From the NCBI GenBank assembly GCA_036850595.1, contig CM072163.1, forward strand, positions 4,574,595 through 4,638,594: DNA of 64,000 nucleotides. Reading direction: 5' to 3'. Shown in pieces: positions 36,559-48,940 of this stretch (positions are counted from its first letter, which is position 1; each line of letters opens with the position of its first letter). The translations under genes were made by a program, and so were the position numbers. The DNA comes from Rhyacichthys aspro (lineage: Eukaryota > Chordata > Actinopteri > Gobiiformes > Rhyacichthyidae). The notes beneath the pieces were generated by a model, which saw nothing but the letters and a program-made list of their open reading frames with translations, did not search any database and was not told the DNA's origin.

Positions 36559-39385
36559 CACCTATTAATGTAGACCTCACTTTCCTTTGTTTCTGTTTGG
36601 AGTTAAAGGGATTTGACCTGTTTCTACTTGGAGCAGGTTTGCACAGTTCTTTCCATTCCCAAAACTATCTGACTTTTCCACAGGGTCTGAACTTTTCCTC
36701 AAAAGACTGAACTTATATGGTCTCCAGAGACTCTACACATCCAGAGTTTAAATCAGCAGATTTATTTATGTGCAAAATGATACTGAACATGTTTATAGTG
36801 GTAGACAAAACACTGATTCTTAACCTTTTACAGTATGCAATGTAGCTTTTTCTGTCGACTGCAAGAAAGATTTTAGGATAGCTAGATTTTTTTACGTTTT
36901 TGACTGACTTGTCTGTTGTCTAGTGTGTGAGGGATTGTGGTTAATTTCAGCATCAGAACCCAGCCAAAACCAAAGTACCTTTTTTAGGTTAAGCCAGTCA
37001 TGTTTTATGCCATATTTCTTCATCTTGTTGTAGACTATAGACATTATTACTGATAGACGGAGACAGGCAGGAATCACACTAAACCTAACCCTTATGTTCA
37101 CTAAAAACTACATATTTTCCATACACCATTTTCTAGATATTATTTGATTTAGTTTCTGTCAGATGTCTGATTCATCTTTGGTCAGCTGATTCATGGACTG
37201 GGAAATATTGTAATCACCAGTTTTACATTCACTGAACACTGGTATAGACAAATAAATACTATCACTAACAAAACAGACCTACTGTTTCGTTAAAAATGTG
37301 GCATTTTTAAGATGTCTTACCATTTTTAGGTATATTTTGTGTACTGATTGGTAAAGCTTTGATTGGCGAAAATAGCAATAGTAACTTATTATTTGTATAA
37401 ACCATAGTATTATTATTACTGACAGACAGCATTAAACTGTCCACAAATGGTCAGTGAAAAAAAACTTTAAGACTTCACATTGCAATTTATGGGAAAATGT
37501 ATTTGGAGTGAAAACCATAAAGTGTGGTGCCACAAAAAAATCCTCTTGACTTCAGTCCTGCTGGTCTTGGTTCCCACTTTCACATCAGATAAACTGTGGT
37601 TGCAATTAGTCAAAATAACATTCACTCAATTACAATCATTAGTAATAATAAACTTATTTTAGGAGAGATGCTTTGTGTCGGGTGCTTACATCTAGGACTT
37701 TAGAGATCAGTTCATTTTCACTCGAGTGGTTTAGTCCTGGTCCGTTCTGGCTCGTTTTCATTTCCAAAAGAGGTCTCAAAGTGTCCCCCAAAAGCATACT
37801 GTGCCATTTTGGGCACACGCCAGCCTGGGGTCCCAAACTGGCCCGGCTTTGTGGTACGCTTTGGAAAAGTGGGGCTAAACACTGTGGTCAGCTGATTGGA
37901 CGATAATTAATCCTTACTCGACCGAAAACGAGAAGCAAAAGGAAAAACGTCGAACAGAAATGTTTTTCAAATAAATTAGACCTTGTTTTTGTGAGAAACG
38001 TCATTTTCCTGTCACTGTTGATAAAGATGATATAAGTTGAGTGCAATTAATGCTGATATAAAGACTCCACATCCTTCAAAACAACAATAAAAGAACTGAA
38101 AAATCAACATGGCACCAAAGTCTGTTGATGATTTATAATTATTATGCACTCATGTCTGAACAAATAAACTGAGAGAAAATAATTGGTTTGATTGGGAAAC
38201 AATGAAGATAAAACCTGCTTCATATTCTTGACCTGTCTGTTTCTCTATCAGTAATACACAGTCTACTTCTTTCCATACCTCTTACTGTTAAAGGCTGAAA
38301 GTTAATTAAAAATGCTGTATATTTGTGTGAAATGAGTGTCAGACTAGTTTCTATTACTGCAGCAGTGTTCACAATTAATACTTTGTTTTTCATTTTGAAC
38401 CATTTTGCATTTTATAGCAACAGTAATTATTGGGCGCCCTGCTCATTATGTCTCTGTCCTGCCCGGTCAAAACAAATCTGCTTTACTGCACAAATTATTT
38501 ATTTAATTTATTCTAATTGCCTCTAATTAAAACTGTAATAATTATAATTTTATGTGGAAAGTGAAGCTGTTTCCCCTCAGCTGTAATTACTGTGGAGCAG
38601 TTTTCTTTTCCTGGACAGTTGGAGTTTAGTACTGAGTAGAAAAAAACATCTTAATTACAGTAAGTGTCTGCCAGGCTCAAGCACGACTGCTTACTTTCTG
38701 TTTCACTCTTTTACAGCTCGAAGTTTTAAAAAATGAAGTGCTGCTTGTTTGTTTTAGACTGTGAGACATATTTATTTTGTAGACAGAGTTGTTACAAATG
38801 GCACAAGTTACACAATACACTGCCATTCATAATATTGTTGACATATTGTGCCATTTTTATTACAAAGTCCTGTCCATTTTTGCCACAAACATTTCAAATA
38901 TTGCCATTTTTTTTCTTGTAATATTTGCTTTTTGAGTTAACTATTAAGGGATGGTGTCCTGTTCGAATGCACATTGAATTTGAGATTATCATTGTTATTA
39001 TTTTGAGCCATTGTTGAGTGCCGACTGTGAAATGTGACTTAGCTGTGTATGTGTTTGAGTTGTTGGTTAGATTTATCCGTCCCCTGAGCGTCCTGTTAGA
39101 GGAGCCTGTTTGTTCTGAATGAGAGAGTCTCTGTTTTCTACGTTAACGAATAGTGGGAGTTTCTTTTTCAGTGACTGTGAGTGAATAAAGAGTATTTCCT
39201 ATAGTTTTGTCTCTGCAGTTTTTTATCATGCCTTAATATACTGTTAATCTGTGTATGTAATACCTTAACCTTTTAAAAACTACATGATTTTTGCTTCCTT
39301 TACTTCTGACTAAAACAGAAAACAATCCTTTTACTTTGTTTGCAAAAAGGTAAGTATTCTTAGTGACATTTTTTACATTAAAACT
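36559..39385 (+). other. pomgnt2: pomgnt2 3'UTR and downstream flank
   Basis: No coding segment is supported here. Canonical AATAAA signals on the plus strand lie at 37251, 37970, 38086, 38163 and 39184. The 3'UTR probably ends after one or more of these; which is used cannot be told from sequence. The signal at 39184 is followed by a T-rich, GT-containing stretch and is a good distal candidate. Confidence 0.5.
37251..37256 (+). terminator. pomgnt2: Candidate proximal poly(A) signal of pomgnt2
   Basis: The first AATAAA after the pomgnt2 stop, about 690 bases downstream. Confidence 0.35.
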
Positions 39386-39393
39386 CATTAGAC

Positions 39394-40105
39394 CAGACAT
39401 GTCCAAAGTCAGGCCCGGGGGCCAATTGTGGCACAAGGTGAAATTTTATGTGGCCCTAAGCTTCTTTCATAAAAATATATTGTTTATGGCCCTAACAGCA
39501 GCCTTATATAAACAGGTAAAATACAGTACAACATACAAGTCCAACTAAAACCTGTTCAAATCCATCTAAAACCTGTTCAAATCCATCTAAAAACAGTTCA
39601 AATTCATTTATAACCTATTAAATTCCATCTATAACCTGTTCAAATCCAACTAAAACCTGTTCAAATCCAACTAAAACCTGTTCAAATCCATCTAAAACCA
39701 GTTCAAATTCATTTAAAACCTATTAAATTCCATCTAAAATCTGTTCAAATTCATCTAAAACTTGTTCAAATCTAACTAAAACCTGTTCAAATCTAACTAA
39801 AACCTGTTCAAATCTAACTAAAACCTGTTCAAATCATCTAAAACCTGTTCAAATCCATTTAAAAAATGTTTAAATCCATCTAAAACTTGTTCAAATCTAA
39901 CTAAAACCTGTTCATCCACTAAACCTGTTCATCCAACTAACCTGTTAAAATCCATCTAAACCTGTTCAAACCAACGAACTGTTCCACTGTTCACACACCT
40001 GTTCACCATCTAAAACCTGTTCAAATCCATCTAAAGCCTGTTCAAATCCAACTAAAACAAGAACATTTCCTCTCATCAAATGTGGCCCTTTTTGCAAAAA
40101 GTTTG
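39394..40105. mobile_element. Non-autonomous hAT-like element with internal minisatellite
   Basis: The 712-base element is flanked by perfect 8-bp direct repeats CATTAGAC (39386-39393 and 40106-40113), the target-duplication length typical of hAT transposons. It begins CAGACATGTCCAAAG, then has a GGCCCGGGGGCC palindrome with GTGGC, and ends ...GTGGCCCTTTTTGCAAAAAGTTTG. The termini are only weakly inverted repeats. No transposase frame is present. The interior is almost entirely a 21-bp tandem repeat. Confidence 0.7.
39541..40055. repeat. 21-bp minisatellite (about 24 copies)
   Basis: Tandem units close to AAATCCATCTAAAACCTG plus three more bases. Variants carry AACT for ATCT. Units are eroded and shortened near 39900-40010. 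The array lies wholly inside the hAT-like element. Confidence 0.9.
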
Positions 40106-43100
40106 CATTAGACGTTAGTGTCAAAGGAGGGCGTGTAGAAAAAGGCCCAACCTGATTGGTCATAAGTTAACTTTATGACAGAAGCAAAAACAAGATGGCA
40201 GCAGTGTTCATTGCTCATTTTGTTTTTCTCTGAGCTGCAGATGGGCCTGTACCAAACACTAAAGCATTTCACCTCCTCATTATTCCACATTTTGTCTTTG
40301 CTCATTCTGTTTTTATGCCAACTTCTCTCTGTGATTATTTTGTCCTGTTTTTCAGGTTGTTTTTCACATTTCAATTAAACTGTACCTGAGTTTAGATGGG
40401 AGTGGACCTTGCCCCACTTTTTTGAGGGATATAAATGTGTATTTTTGGTGTGCACCATTCACAAGTATATTTATCCAATTAAACCACAATAACAGAGCAA
40501 CATCACGACTATTTGTCACAGCTGTAACAACCAAGGCAAGTGTGCACAGACCCTCTGAATATTATTCCCCAATATTATCAAACTAGAAAAGGTTTATCAA
40601 CGTGCAATCAACCTTTAAAGTCATTAAGTCAGAAGAAGATGAAGCATTGATCATTTCTGTCCTCCCAAAGCTGTTAAACTATATTTATGTGCCTGTAGTT
40701 GGGGTCAAAATCCAACCATTTATACAGATCTTCAATATCAATGCAAACAAGTAGCATTTGTGAACTTAAAACATGAATTAAAGATGAAATGGCCGTTCTG
40801 TTTGTCTCGCCAACTCAAAAGTTGCTAATACACATAAGGTAATAATTGACCCCACAGTGTTTTGGCTGCTCTCAAAAAAGCCCTTCATTTAAAGAGTTGT
40901 AAGCAGAAAATGGGCCTGATGCTGATCTGTGCAAGTTTATTTAATGGCTCCTCTTCACTGTGCAATAAGAAGGAATATCAGACTTAAAGTAAATAAATAA
41001 AAGCAGCACGAGGCTCATGAAAGCGAGTCTGAACAAATGAGTCTTCGGATGCTTTTAAAAGACCAACCCTTTTCACTGAGATGAGAGTTAATTTGTGCTG
41101 CTGCAGCTGCTCCAACAACATAAGTATTAAAACCATTATTATTAAAACACATAACCCCTTATAACTAAAACATGAACCTAGCCACAACACATTTTAGTTT
41201 TAAGTGTTCATTGTCATTTTTAATAAACTGTTATAGAAAAGCAGTCCAACTATGTGTGTAATCAGTGAGATATCCGATCATTTCCACATTTGATTGGCTG
41301 CCAGAGCGTTTTGTAATAACGATTAAAACCCATGTGCGTTGTCCTCGTGTCACCAGGTCGACGCTCACTTTCCCTCGGTCAGCTCTGAGTCATAGCTTTT
41401 ACTGCTCTCCGCTCCCAGGGCTATTTTCTGCCAGCTTTAACGCAGAGACGAGATGCTGCCTGACAGGTGCAGATGGGGCTAAGTGACAGTGGCCCATCAC
41501 TGGAGCAGCAGCAGGAGACGAGGCCAGGGCTGAACTGAGAAGACCCGCTCCGAGGCAGGGACCTGTGGGTAATGGACTCTGGAGGGTGTGAAGTATCATG
41601 AAATGGACATGTTCCAGTGGCTACAGTTAAATAAAACGATCAGCCGGACATAAAGCTGTGAGAAAGATGAGGGTTCCATAGTATAGTTGACCAGTTTCAA
41701 TCACGGAGAGCAAGAATAAAAATTGTAATTTAACAGGGCTAGGTGAATATTACAGTAAAGGCACATTCTCCTCTGTGTCAAACCTCACTTCACAGATCAA
41801 TCATTGCATGTTCATGAAGCGAAATGAAACGGCTAATGCTAAAATTTACCACACAGTACTGTACCATTAATGGATTTAACAAGTCATCTATATTTTGCGG
41901 ACATTCATTAATCCCCCAAGTGTCAGTTCAGTTTGTCATAACTTTGACACCAAAAGTGACAAGTAGCCAGCAGTCATTTATTTCCAAAGCTCAAGAGAGG
42001 TGAGCGACGGTAATTCTGTGCCCCCTGAGCCCAGATTTGAGCTCAACTTTATGCAAAAGAGAAGCGTAACGGCTGCAACCAATCACAAAACAGGATTTGG
42101 TCGACATGAGAGCAATAGATCGGAGCTAATCACAAGTTGAAAGGTTGATATAAGTTGGATTCCTTCCTGTCTTGCTTTGCTCGAAATCCTAATAAATCAT
42201 GGATGTAAATGTAAATCATGTAATGGTTCAATCATGACAGAAACTGATTTTCAAAGTGCACACATTGGTTTCCTTGTTTTACTTGTTTTCACTCACATTG
42301 TGCAGAGGTTTAGATTTAGTTTGAACCTATTCCTCAAAATCTTGTTTGTGATTGCTTCTTTCTTCCGTGATGTAATCCCTAGAGTTACGCTCAGATTTAC
42401 TCTTGAATGTTACGCCGGGAGAGTTTGTATTAAAGATTAGTTGATTTTTTTAGCCAATTAAAAAAACAACCCTATGAAATGCAAACTGACAGAAAAATGA
42501 GCAATATATTCTTAGAAAAGTTAAAGGTGCACTGTCTGTAGTACAGTCTGAAATACCAGAAGTGGCCACTGGCATTTGATATATTTTAACACAATTTTAT
42601 TACGTCCATGCTTTTGAATGCTTTTTCCTTACAGCTTTACATGTAAAATAAGTTTAAAAGCTGAATACATACAAACACATCTGAGTCAGAAAAGAGTATA
42701 CTGTGATCTAAACTAATTAAAAAGAGGAGTTAGGTCATATTTAAATTCAAGGACATTAAACGAGTACATTTACAATTACCACTGTCAAGCCTTTATCTGT
42801 AGTTTCACTTTGTACCAGTGCTATTTGCTGATATTTTGTATTATTTATTGCTAAACCCCTAATCATCGTTGATAATGTCTATCCATAGATCCTGTAAATG
42901 AATTGTACGGCTGACAGGAATAATCTCCAGCTTTCACTCGCCTCAGGAAAAGGAGATGTTTCTCATTTTCTCTGTAAGAGGCTGAATATTTGAATAACTC
43001 CCCCGAGGAGATTTATCATCATTAGGGACAAGAGCCTACCTCCTTCTCCTGCCTTCGTGTTGTTTTATTGGCTTCACGGTAATAAGACGCAGCAGAAATA

Positions 43101-44285
43101 CAGCAAGAGCTATGACTGAATAACATTTTTCTGGCATGTTTTCTGTACGGCACAAACAAGGAATCACAGGTATAATTGCACCTTAAACAAACAGCTTTAA
43201 ACATTTTCTGTACGGCTCATCAAAGAGACACATCTGTATGCATCTGGTCGTACCTTTGTCTGTTTCATAAAGATGTTTTTAAAGAAAGAGGGGTTCTTTG
43301 TCTGAGGCCTATTGAAACGACTGTATTTCCAAAAAGGTTTCTTATCAGTTGCCATTGTTACAGCAAAGAGAGGATTGTGTTTTGTTTAGGGATAAAGCAG
43401 AAGCACTTCAAAACTAAATCACTTCATATCCAGTGTTTATTGAGCACAAGAGGCTCCTCGAAAGCGTTTCTGCCAGATTATATCAGACACCTGACCCTGC
43501 AGGCATCCTGTGGGCAGCCCGCAGAAACAACAGTGAGTAAACAAACCAGGAAGATATTGTTTGGCATTTGGAGGAGCTGGCAAAAAGTAAAACAAATGTA
43601 TTATTGTTTCATTATTGTTGGACACGTCATTTTGAAATTGCATAGTGATGATGAGAAACAGTTTTTTTTAAATGGTTTTGGTGCATGGTCACTAATTAAA
43701 CTGTAACAACACACACAGTTCTGTCTCAGTGCAAGAAAAATACTATTTCAATCTTTCTACTTTCTATCTTTTCTTAAGTCTGTGCAAATGTAGAACAGGG
43801 GTATAATGTACACGATTAATTGTTAGTGTTAGACTTATTAAAACATGCATGGGTAGATATAATTTGTTCCAAAGATGTACAAATTTAAGGTTGCCTTTTG
43901 TAACTTTAGTCTTAAGTCTTAGGCTAAAAATGAACTTCTTTGTTCAAAATGCTTATTTAATTGAGCTCTGTATGCTGCCTTCTACACTGCAGTAACTAAA
44001 AATTAACCTGGAACATGTATTATGTCAAATTCTGTAGTATACAACTAAACAAAATAAAACAAAATATATCATCATCAAATCACTTCAAAACCAAAGTAAC
44101 CACATTTGTCTTTCAGAAAAAAATATATATTTAAAGCCCAATTGAACCAAAGGGAAGCTTCATTACGTCCTGTTCCTAATTCAACACAACGGCCCAGAGC
44201 GGACAAACTGAGCACTGCTGGAGGAGAAGCACAGCATGTTTCTTTTTTGAGCACATCATTTTGCATGTAGGATTAATACGACCCA

Positions 44286-44337
44286 TTTCCACTGGGTTAT
44301 TTTCTGTAAAAAATGTCCCTCCAGGGCTCCCATAGTT
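44286..44337 (+). repeat. Dispersed repeat family A, copy 2
   Basis: TTCCACTGGGTT followed after a short gap by ATGTCCCTCCAGGGCTCCC. It shares both blocks with the copy at 45846. Confidence 0.6.
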
Positions 44338-45654
44338 TCTCTTCGGCTGCAGAAATAAAGTGTGTTTGTTCGTTATTGCAGTTTTGCCACTTCACCTTTA
44401 ATAGTCTCTTTATCTGTTTACAAACCTGTTCTGAGTGTTTATTTTTGGAGAAATCAGAATCAGAATCATTCATTTGTTTTATTTGAATGTTATTAAAAAT
44501 CAGTCATCTCCATTAACTCTCTGTAGTTACTGCACTTGGTCTTTGGACGGCAGTCTGAATCCCAGTTTTCAAACCTCCTCCTGTAGCTTTACCCTTTTGA
44601 ACTCAACTTTTTGGCTGACACTAAAAACAGAGCTTCTCCTTTTGGCCAAATGTCAACTATAACAATTCAGACCTATTTAATCTTTGCAGAGACCTGTATA
44701 TACCTTTACGACCTTCTTCATGATCCAGATCTCTCTGGTAATTATTGCGCTAACGTCTTTACAGTCCTGTCACATCTCGGCACGAATCCCCTTCTCAGAA
44801 TAAGCCCCGTATGAGTTGAAACACAGGTCAAACTTTCAGAAGCTGTACTGTCTACCTGCAGGGAAGTTTTCAAATAATGATCCCCTTTAAGCTCCACTGA
44901 GTTCACAGTATGGTTTTATCCTCAGATCAAAATCCCAGTGTCTCAGTTGACCTTTAGCCGCAGTTTTACCTCCACTTGACTCTGCTGCTAATCTCATTCT
45001 TTCCTTTGATGTGTTTTTTCATGGCACAGGTACACATACTGTATATGCCTCATTACAAACAAAAAATGTACCTTTTGAACTGGCGGAAACTGGGGAAACT
45101 GTGGTGCAAGTACAACTCAGGGTTTTCTTTAGTGGTACTCAATGATCCTAGCTTTTCAGATTGTCTTTTCTTTCTCAGGCCATTATGTTAACAACAACAT
45201 AAATGACGTTTAGCTCTTGCTTTAGTCCTGGTTTAACTATGGACTTAGGTCATTGTTTAAAATCAACCATTTAAAAGCAGTACAGTTGTTTTTATATTCA
45301 CTTGATGGGTGTTTCAAGTTTTTGTCTGCAGAGATAAGCCAAATATTTCATGAACTGGAGCCCACTGTGAAAAGTTTACTGTTAGATGAGGCTTTATCTT
45401 CAGACACTGACGATTATTGGGCACTAAAAAGGTTTGGCAGCAGTAAATGATGTTTTTCATTGAGAATGCAGGGTAATGCAGGTAATAAAAACTGGTTTTC
45501 AGGAGGGCTGAGAGATGTGGGAGATTTTTGGGGCTTTTTGCCTTAATTTGTCAGGATCTGTCTTGTAGACATTGGCTGATTGACTGAGAATGGTACACCT
45601 GAGGAGAGACAATGGAACGGAGGACACAGTCGGTTCAGGGAACAATAGGGTCTC

Positions 45655-45672
45655 TTTGTTTGTTTGTTTGTT
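45655..45672. repeat. (TTTG)n microsatellite
   Basis: Short run of TTTG units. Confidence 0.75.
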
Positions 45673-45845
45673 ATTGTCAGTAGTAGAAAAAAAAAAGGAT
45701 AGGACAGAAACGGATTAATGTTTCATTGTTTTTTTGATCTTCTGAATTTCATATTGTCAAGAGGAAAAACACAATCAACATTTCAGCTAAACAGGCATAA
45801 AGCTTTTTGTTTCTACATTTTTAAATTGGACTCACTCTCTCACCT

Positions 45846-45899
45846 CTTTCCACTGGGTTTGTAACATACAATAGCATGACCCTGCAGGGCTGCCGTAGG
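45846..45899 (+). repeat. Dispersed repeat family A, copy 3
   Basis: CTTTCCACTGGGTT, then ATAGCATGACCCTGCAGGGC and TGCCGTAGG. The core CCCTGCAGGG is a perfect palindrome. Confidence 0.6.
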
Positions 45900-46079
45900 A
45901 AAAAAGCAATCCTAAAATTTTCTACCAGATTCCACCAAAGACTCTCACTGCATCTTTAAATGAATCTATTTTGGAAGGCTGTATTGTGTATTATATATAA
46001 TTTAGTTTATACAGTTGGAACTATATTTATTAATAAAAAGAGTAATAAAACTTATTGCATGTATCAGTGCCTTTCTCAC

Positions 46080-46188
46080 GTTTTCCGGCTGAGCTCTGTA
46101 TTCAGACACCGGCGCTGTACCTCCTTCTCCATCGCGTCATGATCCTCCAGAAACAGACCGGACTCACTAATGGGTTTCTGACTCTTCA
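46080..46188 (-). CDS. Exon-like segment of unidentified minus-strand gene
   Basis: A 109-base segment lies between an acceptor (CCTTGTTTCAG) and a donor (GTGAGA), with 35 complete codons entering after one base and leaving two bases. The peptide is hydrophilic and protein-like (ISESGLFLEDHDAMEKEVQR, then RCLNTELSRK). Local GC and CpG are higher than in the flanks. The opposite strand is also open over much of this stretch but lacks a good splice pair. I do not recognise the protein. It could belong with the segment at 48283-48465, though the two do not join in phase directly and would need another exon between them. Confidence 0.4.
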
Positions 46189-48282
46189 CTGAAACAAGGC
46201 ACCGCTGAGAGGAAGGTTAATCTCAATGTGTTTGAAGTCAGGGTTGTGTCTCATTGACTTCTCTCTTCCTCTTCAACCTTTTTCTCTTCTATCCATTTCT
46301 GTCCGTTCTCTCACACATCAGCGCTTTGAACTACGACGAAGGCTTTCTCGTCTCTCTTTTTATTTTTTTCTCTCTCTCTGCTCTTTGATCGGTGTTAAAA
46401 GGTTAAGGTGACTTTGGGGGATAGAGCAGGAGTGAAGAGTTCAGTCGTGTGGGGCACTGGCTGCATGATAAAACCCTGCTTTAGCTCATCATTAACTATA
46501 AATGTATTTGATACCGTGTGATAACAGAGGCATTGCGGTTTATGTGACACTTCATCTCAGCTGCACAAAAGGACATCACAGTGTGAAGGAGGGTTCTCAT
46601 CCACACTTCACCAGACTTCATGTCCCATAAACGTGTCGATGAAGGTGCTATACTGAACGATAAGAATATATTAACATATAAATTCAGTAAGCAGATTGTT
46701 ATAAATAAGAGTATGTAACAGGCTTGTGGGTTAAAGTGTTTTTATTCAAGCTTCTGATCACTTCTACAACAGCAACAGTGTACAAATGTAGATATTCTTC
46801 CATTGGGAGAAGTGCATAAGACAAAACCCTGAGTTGTCTGGTTTAGTGGCAGTGAAACCCAGTCTCAGAGGGTTTACGTTACTCCTCCTTTTTTCATAAA
46901 ACAACAATTACAATCTTTTTTCTAGTATATGAGAAAAACTGTCTAATTACCTAATAGCATTTACAAATTATTTTTTTTCCTCCAAAATCAGCCTAGGGAC
47001 CTCTCCTGCTTCTCTTTTATTAAAAAAATAAAACCAGACCAATTTTTCCTCCAAAATACTAATCCATTTGACCAAACTGAAGTTTAGAGTTTAGCGTTAG
47101 CTTAGCTGTGACTTCAGCGTCAGGACGACAATTATCTCCTCCTCGTTAAACATTACGTGATTGAATTGACAGTATTTATCTGTGTTTTACGTTGCCTCCC
47201 TTTTCTCTGTTGATGCTTTTCTTTTTTCAGCTGTTTCTCTGTTAAAAGACATATTCAGCTGAAAATACACATTATCTGCAGCTATTGAACTTCCTGGAAC
47301 GTCATGTGACAAGTGTCGACCAATGGGAGCGCTCCTTTTTGTGTGATTGTCCAAGGTTTTCTGTTCCTGAATAGAGGTTCTCATCTATTACAATCCCTTA
47401 GAATAAACAGTAGATGGCAGCATAAAGACTGTTTTTTCCACAAATTTTTGCTTCTATAACATACTATTTTGGGTTTAAACCATTTCACCAACTAGATTCT
47501 TGAATATAGTCCGCTCCCATTGAATTAGTGTCTACGAATAGAGTGTCCATTCCAGCAGTGGTTATGTCGCCTACACAGATAAACAGCGGGAAAAAAGATA
47601 AAGATAAGCAGAGAAAAGGGAAGCAAAATGAAATGTGGATGATTATTGGAAAATATAAGATAACCTTCAAAATGAAATGAATCATGTTAGAGATAATCAG
47701 AGCTGAACCGTGCCCATCAGAACTGGAAATAACACAGAGACGGTTAGTTTCAACAGTATATAACAGCTACAAAGATCCATTTTTATAACATAATGTTTTA
47801 CTTTTTAATTCAAATATGTCTTGATGCCCTTGAAAGAATAATTATTAGAAAGAATTGCATTAGGAAGTAAGGACAGTGGTTATTTTGATGAAAACAATTG
47901 GTATAAACTTTGTAATCCTTGATAAATAGTGATGGGACATGTTTATTATTGTTTTTAACACACGCATATGTTTGCATTTGATTGTCCTGTCCCATTGTGA
48001 AGATAGATACATGTGTTTTGTCAATTCTTACCAAACTCCAAACACATTTCCACAGGAGTCCATGAGGAATAGTGAAAATACTCCTGTTTACGCCTGTCTA
48101 TTTGACACATTACTGTAACACACACACACAGCTCATCATTGTTACACGAGCACAGCCGTGTATTCAGTGTCACTAATGATACAATGCCACCATTATTTGT
48201 CTCTCGGGCTCCTTTTGGCCTTATTTAGTTCCTGTTTTGACATGTCATTCTTTTCCCTCCTTTCTCCTGCTTTAGAGTTTAC
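46189..48282. other. AT-rich stretch, no supported exon
   Basis: If the flanking exon-like segments belong to one gene, this is intronic and must hide one more exon. A well-formed acceptor (CTGTTTATCTGTGTAG) opens a 28-codon frame near 47500-47580, but its phase fits neither neighbour. An E-box plus CCAAT cluster lies at 47300-47345. Confidence 0.3.
47408..47420 (+). promoter_or_regulatory. CTCF-like motif
   Basis: CAGTAGATGGCAG on the plus strand, close to the CTCF core. Called from the motif only. Confidence 0.3.
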
Positions 48283-48465
48283 CCTTGGAGCCTTGGGAGC
48301 CAGTTCAGAGACATCAGCTTTAATAAGGAATGAGCCGGCTCCGATACTGCTCACACACACATCGACAGTCCCACATTCCTCCGTCTGAAGCAGGGGAACG
48401 TACGGCAGCGGTTCCCTCGGGAGGATGTTCATGTTTTTCTTGAAGGAGGGAGACGCTGAGGAGCC
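48283..48465 (-). CDS. Exon-like segment of unidentified minus-strand gene
   Basis: Exactly 61 codons (183 bases, phase 0 at both ends) lie between an acceptor (AATTGTTTTGCAG) and a donor (CCAAGG then GTAAAC). Third positions favour C and G (CTG, CCG, GTC, GCC), unlike the AT-rich flanks. The peptide includes SFKKNMNILPREPLPYVPLL and ends in FLIKADVSELAPKAPR. No family was recognised. The plus strand also has a 36-codon frame here after an acceptor-like CTGCTTTAG, but its codon bias is weaker. A transcript from this strand would pass in antisense toward pomgnt2. Confidence 0.4.
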
Positions 48466-48751
48466 CTGCAAAACAATTCACAAGACTGGGAAGTATTTCA
48501 GCTCAGTGGGTGGCTCGGACACGACTGTAAAAGGCCTTTTGAACAGATCGTGTTGATGCTTAAGACACGTTAACTGTAAGAATAGAGGACCAATAATGTA
48601 ACTGGGAAGTGATTACCATTTTTGGAAAAGATCAGAATTGATTAAACACAATGAATAATGCAAGCAATTTAAGTGTTAGCTGCCAAAAATACAAACTTAA
48701 TGAAAAATTATCTATAGAAGACATTGTAAAGGGTTTCCTCATAGAGTAGTG

Positions 48752-48940
48752 TACAGCGCTGTGAAAAAGTATCTGCCCCCTTCCTGATATCTTATTTTTT
48801 GCACATTTGTCACACTTCAATGTTTCAGATTATCAAACTAATTTAAATATTAGACAAAGATGACACAAAATGCAGTTTTTAGCAATGATTTTATTTATTA
48901 ATGGAAAAAGTAATCGCCTCCTTAACCTAATAACTGGTTT
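48752..48940 (+). mobile_element. DNA-transposon remnant (teleost GTGAAAAAGTAT...GCCCCC type)
   Basis: It starts TACAGCGCTGTGAAAAAGTA followed by TCTGCCCCCTTCCTGATATC. It has a second subterminal GAAAAAGTAATCGCCTCCTT and ends near CCTAATAACTGGTTT. I recognise this layout from a short element widespread in teleost genomes. The right end is missing or diverged. The superfamily is not assigned here. Confidence 0.6.

Larger units (their letters stand above)
40114..46079. other. AT-rich stretch without a supported gene
   Basis: Mostly unique AT-rich DNA. A GC-richer block at 41340-41600 has an acceptor-like CCCACAG on the minus strand and a frame that could splice in phase from the exon-like segment at 46080-46188, but this is weak. 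A block at 43430-43530 is open on both strands. A repeat copy lies at 44286-44337. I see no confident gene. Confidence 0.4.

Noticed and set aside
39541..40055. Regular repeat array considered as CRISPR
   Set aside because: The units are directly tandem with no spacers, inside a eukaryotic transposon.
43430..43530. Exon-like segment with a GTGAGT donor (plus) and an alternative minus-strand reading
   Set aside because: Both strands look equally open, the plus-strand acceptor is weak, and neither reading joins in phase with nearby candidates.
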